Of a DNA stretch of 5,704 nucleotides, positions 1-5,577 are shown piece by piece (the stretch's first letter is position 1; every line of letters starts with the position of its first letter). This DNA comes from Halobacteriaceae archaeon Tc-Br11_E2g27 (GTDB lineage Archaea; Halobacteriota; Halobacteria; Halobacteriales; Haloarculaceae): assembly GCA_001564135.1 (NCBI GenBank), contig LKNH01000172.1, forward strand, positions 1 to 5,704, read 5' to 3'. The notes under the pieces are model-generated. The model searched no databases. It worked only from the letters and a program-made list of their open reading frames with translations, and was not told where the DNA came from. Position numbers and translations under genes: made by a program.

Positions 1-66
1 AACCACTTGACCCCGAGGCGATTCACCCAATGGAATGGCTGTTTCCACGGCAACCAAACAAAGGTA

Positions 67-82
67 AGTTTAACAGTAAACT
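67..82 (+). promoter_or_regulatory. TATA-like element within an inverted repeat, upstream of the MgtE pair
   Basis: The sequence AGTTTAACAGTAAACT is a perfect 6-base inverted repeat around a 4-base spacer. The TTTAAC inside it begins 29 bases before the ATG at 98, the usual place of a haloarchaeal TATA box for a leaderless transcript. No good ribosome binding site precedes that ATG, and all three in-frame codons TAA at 65, 71 and 77 exclude a longer protein, so transcription starting at or next to the ATG fits. A dyad over the TATA box could be an operator for a repressor, but this is inference; short AT-rich dyads also arise by chance. Confidence 0.45.
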
Positions 83-97
83 CTCCTTGGAACATGT

Positions 98-670
98 ATG
101 GCCACTGGGGACGAATTTTGGTCGATTTATCGGGAGGCAGTTCCAATCCTTGTTATCGCGCTTGGTGGCGGGTTATTTGCAGGACTAGTGCTTGAGGGGA
201 TTCTCGAAAGCGTTGAGCGATTTCCCGGGATACTCGTAATGGTTCCCGTGTTTCTTGCGACAAGGGGGAATGTCTACGGGGCACTCGGTGGGAGAATCTC
301 AAGCGGCCTCCACCAAGGACTGATTCCACCACGGTTCGAACGAAACGACCGTCTCATCAATGCCGTCCTTGCCTCCTTTATCAACGGTATCGGCATTTCC
401 ATTGTTATCGGCGTCATCACCTGGCTTGCGCTGTTGCTTATTGGCTGGGAGTCCGCAGCGCTGTACGAGTTCGTCGGTATCATGCTCATCGCTGGGTTGT
501 TGACTTCAGTCGTCATGATTGTCGGCCTCCTAGCCCTCATCTTTGCCGGCTACAAACGTGGCTATGACCCTGATAACCTTGTCGGCCCGATTGTGACGAC
601 GCTGGGCGATATTTTTGGAATGTTATTCCTGCTCTTTTCTATCGGCCTGGTTGAGGTGATTGTCGGATGA
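98..670 (+). CDS. MgtE/SLC41-type divalent cation transporter, half-transporter 1
   Basis: This 190-residue integral membrane protein matches the membrane domain of MgtE/SLC41 Mg2+ transporters and channels. Five hydrophobic helices are visible at about residues 14-35, 43-62, 88-116, 121-150 and 161-189. Family signatures are the segment ATRGNVYGALGGR (54-66), which corresponds to the GNxG region of helix 2, and DPDNLVGPIVTTLGD (157-171), the last-helix motif ending in an Asp (171) that in MgtE lines the pore (Asp432 in Thermus thermophilus). The MgtE N-terminal domain and the CBS pair are absent, so cytosolic Mg2+ gating cannot work as in bacterial MgtE. The ATG at 98 is fixed by close upstream stops and probably starts a leaderless mRNA. 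The stop overlaps the next gene's start as ATGA. I infer a heterodimer with the next product; Mg2+ specificity is not proven, and Co2+ or other divalent ions are possible. Confidence 0.88.
   Translation: MATGDEFWSIYREAVPILVIALGGGLFAGLVLEGILESVERFPGILVMVPVFLATRGNVYGALGGRISSGLHQGLIPPRFERNDRLINAVLASFINGIGISIVIGVITWLALLLIGWESAALYEFVGIMLIAGLLTSVVMIVGLLALIFAGYKRGYDPDNLVGPIVTTLGDIFGMLFLLFSIGLVEVIVG
653..660 (+). promoter_or_regulatory. Ribosome binding site of the second MgtE gene
   Basis: GAGGTGAT is an almost perfect complement of the archaeal 16S rRNA 3' end (consensus GGAGGTGATC). It lies six bases before the ATG at 667, inside the last codons of the upstream gene. It decides the start of the second gene and contrasts with the first gene of the pair, which has no such site and looks leaderless. 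Confidence 0.8.
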
Positions 671-1245
671 TTACGCCACAGGGCTCGCTCGGGACGTGGG
701 ACGCGAAACAGATTGTCCTGAACATGTTTCCGCTCCTCGTGGTGCTTTCAATTATCGTACTTGCTGCCGGTATCACGCTTGAAGATGCCGAAGAAATGCT
801 CAACGAGTACGGAATTTTGGCCGTGATGGTGCCAACGATGGTCGATATGGGCGGGAACCTCGGTGCGATTTTGAGTTCACGGCTCTCTACGCGATTTCAC
901 CTCGGCACGACTGAACTGAGCCCGCGAGACCGAGTGCTCTGGGAAAACGTCGCCGCAATTCTCGCCCTTGCGCTGACGATATTTACCGCGCTGGCTTTTG
1001 GAGCCTATGCGCTTGGAGTTATCTTTGGTTTCGGCCTGCCGCTCTCAACGTTGCTCGTTATTTCGCTAGTCAGCGGAATGTCCGTAGCAGTCATCGCGAT
1101 TATCTTTAGCTTTGCCACAACCTACGTCTCGTATCGACTCGGAATCGACCCGGACGATACAACAATCCCAGTCGTAACGAACGTCGTCGATGTCTGTGGC
1201 ATGATTATCTTTATCGGCGTCTCTGCGCTCGTTCTCGGGTTGTAA
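667..1245 (+). CDS. MgtE/SLC41-type divalent cation transporter, half-transporter 2
   Basis: This 192-residue membrane protein is the second MgtE-type domain and a distant paralogue of the preceding product. Hydrophobic helices fall at about residues 17-36, 48-67, 93-121, 124-154 and 164-191. Helix 2 carries PTMVDMGGNLGAILSSRL (56-73), closer to the canonical MgtE GGNxG motif than the first protein. The last helix begins DPDDTTIPVVTNVVD (161-175) with Asp175 in the pore position. No CBS or MgtE N-terminal domain is present. The ATG overlaps the upstream stop (ATGA) and follows a strong ribosome binding site, so the two proteins should be made in matched amounts, as expected of two subunits of one transporter. 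Eukaryotic SLC41 proteins carry two such domains in one chain; here they are separate genes. The role in Mg2+ movement is family knowledge, and the pairing is inference. Confidence 0.88.
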   Translation: MITPQGSLGTWDAKQIVLNMFPLLVVLSIIVLAAGITLEDAEEMLNEYGILAVMVPTMVDMGGNLGAILSSRLSTRFHLGTTELSPRDRVLWENVAAILALALTIFTALAFGAYALGVIFGFGLPLSTLLVISLVSGMSVAVIAIIFSFATTYVSYRLGIDPDDTTIPVVTNVVDVCGMIIFIGVSALVLGL

Positions 1246-1247
1246 TT

Positions 1248-1263
1248 AAAAGCAGTGACTGCT
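1248..1263 (-). terminator. Hairpin plus U-tract ending the minus-strand PhoU/TrkA-C transcript
   Basis: On the minus strand the perfect dyad AGCAGTCACTGCT (1263-1251) runs directly into TTTTAATT. Two further T4 tracts on the same strand (1306-1303 and 1287-1284), the second right behind the 8-base palindrome ACTATAGT (1294-1287), lie between the gene's stop at 1312 and the hairpin. Archaeal termination uses U-rich tracts, so all three could serve the minus-strand gene. The plus strand after the MgtE stop at 1245 has no comparable T-tract. Confidence 0.5.
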
Positions 1264-1311
1264 GTCGTTGGTTAGGGTAGGGTAAAACTATAGTCGCTAC
1301 GCAAAACAGAG

Positions 1312-2514
1312 CTACGCCAGTTCTTCGAACGCTGTTGTCGCTGCTTGTGACCCTTTTGCGATGAGGATATCGCCTGCCTGAACCTCTGCATCGGTACCGC
1401 CGATAAGCAACCATCCCTCTTCCGGTCGGCGAATTGCAATAACGGTTACGCTGGGCTCTACGTCAGGAATCCCGCCGGTGACCTGCGTCCCGGCGAGCAT
1501 ACTGCCGTCACCCACTGGAACGCGGACAATAATTTCATCGCTCTCTTCGACCGCCAGCTGGACAACGGGATGGACATTCATCTCCCGGAGGACCCCTTCG
1601 CTTAATTCGACCGCGGCGTCGCTGATTGATTCCGTTGCACGACCGAGGTGAATCAGCCCACGCAAATCAACCGGGTCAGGTGCATCGGCTGCTGCCTGCA
1701 AGGTCCAGGCTTCGAACCGAGACTCCAGCGCATCTACTTCGATTTCCAGATTACTGACTTCCTCCGCAAGCGGTTCGCTGTCGAATAGAACCGCACTGTA
1801 AGCGAGGTCAACCGCAAGTTCGGAGAGATTTTTCATGTGAACAATGGTATCAACCGCTCGCTCCAAATCGGCAATCTGTGGCGGTTCAGCGTCCACATTG
1901 ACATATTCCGTACCCGACGCCGTTTCGTAGACATCGGCAATGGCAACCTCCGGACCACGGAGCAAAATAACGTCGTCGGCTTCGAACGTCGTTTCCGGAC
2001 CTGGGTTAAGTAACCATTCGTCCCCACGCCGGATAGCAATCGCCCGGACGCCAGTCTGCGATTCGAGGTCTATTGCCTCTAGCGTCCGGCCAGCGTATGC
2101 CGAGTCAGGTTCAACAATCACTCGCACAAGCGTTTCGACGGCCTCAGGGAGTGCATCGCGCATCGCTTCCGGCAGGCCGATATCCTCAAGCACGACCTTC
2201 GCAATATCGCCCGCGGCGTCGCTGATTGCGTCGGCCGCGCTGACGATTCCCAACACTGGTGCCAACTGCTCCGCATCTGATGGACTCCGGACAGCCATCA
2301 TCAGTGCCATCCGAGCACGCATCTCCAGAACGTCCATACGTTGTTCAAGCCGGATGACCTCCTGTGCCAGTTCATCGTTAGAGAGCAACACCGCTGAATA
2401 CGACAGGTCAATAAGGAGTTCTGCGGTATCTTTCATTTCGATGAGCAGGTCCTTGACATTCACCGGCTCATAAGAGATGGACGCAGCACCACCCGTGCCC
2501 TGAAACTGAGTCAT
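1312..2514 (-). CDS. Duplicated PhoU-like/TrkA-C (RCK_C) regulatory protein
   Basis: This 400-residue soluble acidic protein has two tandem copies of one module. Copy 1 has a PhoU-like helical part (about 20-115) and a TrkA-C/RCK_C domain (about 128-200, with AGRTLEAIDL, GVRAIAIRRGDEWLLNPGP and ADDVILLRGP). Copy 2 has a PhoU-like part (about 218-315) and a TrkA-C domain (about 327-400, with VTVIAIRRPEEGWLLIGG and QAGDILIAKG). Anchors of the duplication are DLSYSAVL (36-43) against DLAYSAVL (236-243), and SISDAA in copy 2 against AISDAA in copy 1. There is no membrane segment and no Rossmann TrkA-N domain, so a generic potassium channel label would mislead. TrkA-C domains bind ligands such as nucleotides or ions and gate transporters. 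The start was placed at the ATG at 2514, not the in-frame ATG 23 codons upstream, because a ribosome binding site precedes it and the extra residues look noncoding. Regulation of the adjacent MgtE pair is inferred from proximity. Confidence 0.85.
   Translation of the reverse strand: MTQFQGTGGAASISYEPVNVKDLLIEMKDTAELLIDLSYSAVLLSNDELAQEVIRLEQRMDVLEMRARMALMMAVRSPSDAEQLAPVLGIVSAADAISDAAGDIAKVVLEDIGLPEAMRDALPEAVETLVRVIVEPDSAYAGRTLEAIDLESQTGVRAIAIRRGDEWLLNPGPETTFEADDVILLRGPEVAIADVYETASGTEYVNVDAEPPQIADLERAVDTIVHMKNLSELAVDLAYSAVLFDSEPLAEEVSNLEIEVDALESRFEAWTLQAAADAPDPVDLRGLIHLGRATESISDAAVELSEGVLREMNVHPVVQLAVEESDEIIVRVPVGDGSMLAGTQVTGGIPDVEPSVTVIAIRRPEEGWLLIGGTDAEVQAGDILIAKGSQAATTAFEELA
1611..2228 (-). 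repeat. 18-base exact direct repeat marking the intragenic duplication
   Basis: The 18-base string CCGCGGCGTCGCTGATTG (plus-strand reading) occurs at 1611-1628 and again at 2211-2228, exactly 600 bases or 200 codons apart. It encodes the ISDAA core of the helical part in both copies of the PhoU/TrkA-C module. Elsewhere the copies have diverged strongly in sequence, so this is either strong purifying selection on a functional helix or local gene conversion. Confidence 0.8.
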
Positions 2515-2524
2515 ACACCAAACT

Positions 2525-2534
2525 ATCACCCCCC
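2525..2534 (-). promoter_or_regulatory. Ribosome binding site of the PhoU/TrkA-C gene
   Basis: Read on the minus strand, GGGGGGTGAT matches the archaeal consensus GGAGGTGAT at all but one position, ten bases before the ATG at 2514. It supports that internal start over the longer in-frame ATG at 2583 and implies a transcript with a 5' leader. A possible TATA-like stretch, TTGAAAAAAG (2580-2571), lies upstream but is not certain. Confidence 0.65.
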
Positions 2535-2589
2535 GTAAGCAAAGGAGTTGCGCACACAACAGCGAGACGCCTTTTTTCAACATGAAGCC

Positions 2590-2595
2590 TTTAGC
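2590..2595 (+). promoter_or_regulatory. TATA-like element of the DUF255 gene
   Basis: TTTAGC starts 29 bases before the ATG at 2619, and no ribosome binding site lies in between, which fits a leaderless haloarchaeal promoter. It sits in the 104-base divergent region shared with the minus-strand PhoU/TrkA-C gene. Confidence 0.4.
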
Positions 2596-2618
2596 GGTAT
2601 CGGGCCGAACGGAAAGCT

Positions 2619-4730
2619 ATGAGTTCCCCAGTCGCTCGAAATCGCCTCGCTGACGAGGAAAGTCCGTATCTGCAAGACCATGCCGATAATCCCGTCAACT
2701 GGCAACCATGGGACGAGAAAGCCCTTGAGACAGCACGGGAACACGATCTCCCCATTTTTCTCTCAGTCGGCTACGCTGCCTGTCACTGGTGTCACGTGAT
2801 GGCCGACGAAAGTTTCGATGACGAACGTGTTGCTTCAGTCTTAAATCAGCACTTTGTTCCAATCAAAGTCGACCGCGAGGAACGCCCTGATGTCGATAGT
2901 ATCTATCAGACCATCTGCCAGCAGGTCAGCGGCCGTGGCGGATGGCCGCTTTCGGTCTGGCTCACACCCGAGGGAAAACCGTTCCAGGTTGGAACCTACT
3001 TCCCAAAGGAGCCAAAACGGGGAATGCCGGGGTTCGAAGAACTGCTACAGAACATTGCGTCAGCCTGGAACGACCCTGACGAACGGGAAAAAATCGAAGA
3101 GCGAGCGTCACAGTGGACAGGTGCAGTCACTCGCGAACTCGAAGAGGTGCCGGACGAGTCGAACAAGCCGGAAGAAGATGTCCTCGAATCAGCCGCAAAA
3201 GCCGCCGTCCGCGGCGCTGACCGACAACACGGTGGCTGGGGAACCGGACCAAAGTTCCCACAGACCAGTCGGCTCGAAATCCTGTTGCGTGCCTACGAAC
3301 GAACCGAGCGTGACGTCTATCTCGATATCGTAACCGAAACGCTGGATGCGATGGCAAACGGTGGGATGAACGACCATATCGGCGGTGGGTTCCACCGGTA
3401 TGCGACCGACCGTGACTGGACTGTTCCGCATTTCGAGAAGATGCTTTACGACAACGCAGAACTGCCCCGAGCATATCTCGCTGCGTATCAGGTCACCGAT
3501 GACGAGCGATACGCCACGGTGACGAGGGAGACACTGGAGTTCGTTGAGCGGGAACTGGCGCACGAGGATGGTGGCTTTTTCAGTACGCTTGATGCACAGA
3601 GTAAAGATTCCGAAGGAAACAGAAAAGAAGGTGCGTTTTTCGTCTGGACACCGGAAGAAATCTATGACGCAGTGGCTGATGAGAAGGCTGCGAGGGTCTT
3701 CTGTGACCGCTTTGGCGTAACAAAGCGCGGAAACTTCGAGGGGAAAACCGTTCTCACCATCGAGAAGACCATTGCGGAACTCGCTGAAACACACGAGCAG
3801 TCGCCTGAAGAAATCGAGAGCATGCTCGAATCCGCGGTCGAACAGGTTGCGTCGCTACGAGAAACCCGGCCGCGCCCACCGCGTGACGAGAAGGTGCTTG
3901 CAAGCTGGAACGGCCTGATGATTTCGGCGTTCGCACAGGCAGCAATTGTGCTTGATGAGTCGTTTGCTGAGCCGGCCGTTTCCGCACTCAGTTTCGTTCG
4001 CGAGAACCTCTGGGATGGCGAGAAACTGAAGCGGCGATACAAAGACGGCGTCGCAAAATTCGATGGCTATCTCGAAGATTACGCGTTCCTCGCACGCGGT
4101 GCGTTTGACCTCTTTCAGGCAACACGTGATATCGAGCAGTTAGCCTTTGCGATGGAGCTTACAACCGCTATCGAACAGCAGTTCTGGGACGAATCCGAAC
4201 GAACCCTCTATTTCACGCCGGAAGGTGGCGAGCAGTTGATTACCCGTCCACAACAGTTGATGGACCAGTCGACCCCATCAAGTGCCGGCGTGGCAGCGGA
4301 GTTATTCGATATGCTGAGTCACTTCAGGTCCGATGACCAGTTTGCCGAGATTGCCGAGCAGGTTGTCGAAACCCACGGTAACAGAATTACCGCCAGTCCG
4401 TTGCAGCATGCTTCGCTGGTGATGGCAGCGGATGCAGTCACCAACGGCGTACTTGAGTTGACGCTCGTTGCGGAGGAAGTCCCTGATGACTGGCGAACGG
4501 AACTCGCTGACAGATACCACGGTGCGCGGGTTCTTGCCTGGCGGCCTCCTGGCGAAGAAGAGATTGAAAAACAGGTTGAACAGTTAGGACTGGAGGAAAC
4601 GCCTCCAATCTGGGAGGGCCGTGACCAACTGAATGAGAAACCAACCGTCTACGCCTGTCGGTCATTTACCTGTTCACCAGGTCGAACCGATATCACGCGC
4701 TCGCTTAACTGGGCAGAGCGGATGCTCTAG
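2619..4730 (+). CDS. Thioredoxin-fold DUF255 protein (YyaL/SPATA20 family)
   Basis: This 703-residue protein matches the full length of the DUF255 family (bacterial YyaL, animal SPATA20). The N-terminal thioredoxin-like domain spans about residues 6-165. It starts with RNRLADEESPYLQDHADNPV, carries the CHWC redox motif at 55-58 inside GYAACHWCHVM, and has the cis-proline segment GGWPLSVWLTPEGKPF (107-122). The rest resembles an alpha/alpha barrel like six-hairpin glycosidases, with family blocks GGWGTGPKFPQ (205-215), GGGFHRYATDRDWTVPHFEK (255-274), DEKVLASWNGLM (423-434) and YLEDYAFLARGAFDLF (484-499). The C-terminus keeps YACRSFTCSPG (678-688) with two further cysteines. No signal peptide is visible, so it is cytoplasmic. 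The biochemical role of the family is not settled: thiol redox chemistry is suggested by CHWC, and sugar or N-acyl-sugar binding by the barrel. No frameshift or missing key residue is seen. Confidence 0.93.
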   Translation: MSSPVARNRLADEESPYLQDHADNPVNWQPWDEKALETAREHDLPIFLSVGYAACHWCHVMADESFDDERVASVLNQHFVPIKVDREERPDVDSIYQTICQQVSGRGGWPLSVWLTPEGKPFQVGTYFPKEPKRGMPGFEELLQNIASAWNDPDEREKIEERASQWTGAVTRELEEVPDESNKPEEDVLESAAKAAVRGADRQHGGWGTGPKFPQTSRLEILLRAYERTERDVYLDIVTETLDAMANGGMNDHIGGGFHRYATDRDWTVPHFEKMLYDNAELPRAYLAAYQVTDDERYATVTRETLEFVERELAHEDGGFFSTLDAQSKDSEGNRKEGAFFVWTPEEIYDAVADEKAARVFCDRFGVTKRGNFEGKTVLTIEKTIAELAETHEQSPEEIESMLESAVEQVASLRETRPRPPRDEKVLASWNGLMISAFAQAAIVLDESFAEPAVSALSFVRENLWDGEKLKRRYKDGVAKFDGYLEDYAFLARGAFDLFQATRDIEQLAFAMELTTAIEQQFWDESERTLYFTPEGGEQLITRPQQLMDQSTPSSAGVAAELFDMLSHFRSDDQFAEIAEQVVETHGNRITASPLQHASLVMAADAVTNGVLELTLVAEEVPDDWRTELADRYHGARVLAWRPPGEEEIEKQVEQLGLEETPPIWEGRDQLNEKPTVYACRSFTCSPGRTDITRSLNWAERML

Positions 4731-4750
4731 CAGGAGACGGTAGTCACGTC

Positions 4751-5533
4751 CTAGGAGTCTTCAGCATCGAACTGATGGCCACATTCAGGACAAGTAACCT
4801 CATCGTGGCGCAATGCAGCGCTGTGTTCACGGACTTCTCGCATTACCTCTGTAATGTTCTCTTCGGCCGCAAGCTCATCTTCGACCGAGAGATCTACACC
4901 CTCAACTTCGAGCAGGAACTTCGCAACCTCCGTCGCCTCGTACATTACATCATCGAGTTCTTCGGCTGTGAAAAAATCGGACATCGCCCCGTAGAGAAAT
5001 GTGGCACCAGCCTTGCGAACCTTCTCCTCGAACGAACTTCGGGCCTGGTTGACTGCCTGCGGGGAGTAGGTATCCGTCATAAATGGAACGAGATGTGGGA
5101 GGTTCTCGCCAATTTTCGTCATTTCGACGCCGGTTTCCGTCCGAAAGTCGGCACAGAGTCGAGCCATCGCCCACTCCCTCGCAGTAATATACGTTCGGTC
5201 CCGCAAGAACTCGTTTGCCCGGTCGTACGTACTCCCATCTATCTTTGAGAACTTATCATATGACTGGACATCAGCCGGGATATCCAGTTCGTCTTGCTGT
5301 GTCGCTGCCTCCGACTCTGCCGTCGTTGAGGTCTCGGAAGACTGGTCTTCCGGAGGTTCGTCTTCAAGAGACTGGTCTTTCGAGGACTCTTTGTCGAGAG
5401 ACTGTTCTTCCGGGGACTGATGGCCAGAAGAAACGGCAGACTTCTCACCGGAATCTCCTCCTTCTTCACCAGAACCTTCCCGTTCTTCACCGGAGAGTTC
5501 ATCTTTTCTAGACGAATCAGCGGTATCTGTCAT
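4751..5533 (-). CDS. DUF5806-type haloarchaeal protein with acidic repeat tail and CPECGH knuckle
   Basis: This 260-residue protein of unknown function is one I recognise as the haloarchaea-specific family usually labelled DUF5806. Residues 1-85 form a Ser/Glu/Asp/Gly-rich, probably disordered tail with a ten-residue repeat at about 39-68. The conserved core starts near DIPADVQSYDKFSKIDG (84-100) and continues with YDRANEFLRDRTYITAREWA (103-122), mostly helical by eye, followed by TGVEMTKIGENLPHLVPFMT (134-153). At the C-terminus CPECGHQFD (248-256) is one half of a zinc ribbon; with only one CxxC, zinc would need a second chain or protein. Nothing suggests a membrane segment. It is convergent with the DUF255 gene, 20 bases apart, and lies 44 bases downstream of another minus-strand gene. 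The ATG at 5533 is supported by a TATA-like element at the leaderless distance. A nucleic-acid-related role is possible but only a guess. Confidence 0.85.
   Translation of the reverse strand: MTDTADSSRKDELSGEEREGSGEEGGDSGEKSAVSSGHQSPEEQSLDKESSKDQSLEDEPPEDQSSETSTTAESEAATQQDELDIPADVQSYDKFSKIDGSTYDRANEFLRDRTYITAREWAMARLCADFRTETGVEMTKIGENLPHLVPFMTDTYSPQAVNQARSSFEEKVRKAGATFLYGAMSDFFTAEELDDVMYEATEVAKFLLEVEGVDLSVEDELAAEENITEVMREVREHSAALRHDEVTCPECGHQFDAEDS
5339..5428 (-). repeat. Three degenerate 30-base tandem repeats in the DUF5806 tail
   Basis: Three units begin with AGACTG(G/T)TCTT(C/T)CG on the plus strand at 5339, 5369 and 5399, exactly 30 bases apart. The third unit fades towards its end. They encode the ten-residue pattern ending in EQS or DQS (PEEQS, SKDQS, PEDQS) in the acidic tail. 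The period is a whole number of codons, so unit gain or loss would keep the frame. Confidence 0.8.
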
Positions 5534-5556
5534 ACTGAGTGATGTGGGGGCAACGT

Positions 5557-5563
5557 GAAAAAG
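5557..5563 (-). promoter_or_regulatory. TATA-like element of the DUF5806 gene
   Basis: Read on the minus strand, CTTTTTC lies 24-30 bases before the ATG at 5533, with no ribosome binding site in between, which fits a leaderless transcript. It sits between this gene and the stop codon of the upstream minus-strand gene, so the two need not form an operon. Confidence 0.4.
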
Positions 5564-5577
5564 CGTGTCGCCCGGTG

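Noticed and set aside
3..185. A plus-strand frame open from the left edge (starting PLDPEAIHPMEWLF) as the 3' end of an upstream gene
   Set aside because: It runs 88 bases into the MgtE gene and through its apparent promoter, and its codon-position composition is not clearly coding.
1271..1283. Telomere-like GTTAGGGTAGGGT
   Set aside because: It has only two incomplete units in a short intergenic gap; most likely chance.
1940..2473. A 177-residue plus-strand open frame
   Set aside because: It lies antisense within the PhoU/TrkA-C gene and encodes Ser/Arg/Ile-rich low-complexity sequence typical of a shadow frame.
2515..2583. A 23-codon N-terminal extension of the PhoU/TrkA-C gene from the in-frame ATG at 2583
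   Set aside because: The extension is Cys- and Leu-rich, unlike the acidic protein, and the ATG at 2514 has a good ribosome binding site that lies inside the extension.
3189..3794. A 201-residue minus-strand open frame
   Set aside because: It is antisense to the well-supported DUF255 gene, whose conserved blocks cover the same bases; no family features are visible in it.
4731..4755. Possible terminator between the DUF255 and DUF5806 genes
   Set aside because: Only a 4-base stem (GACG/CGTC) and the CCTAGG palindrome are present, with no T-tract on either strand.
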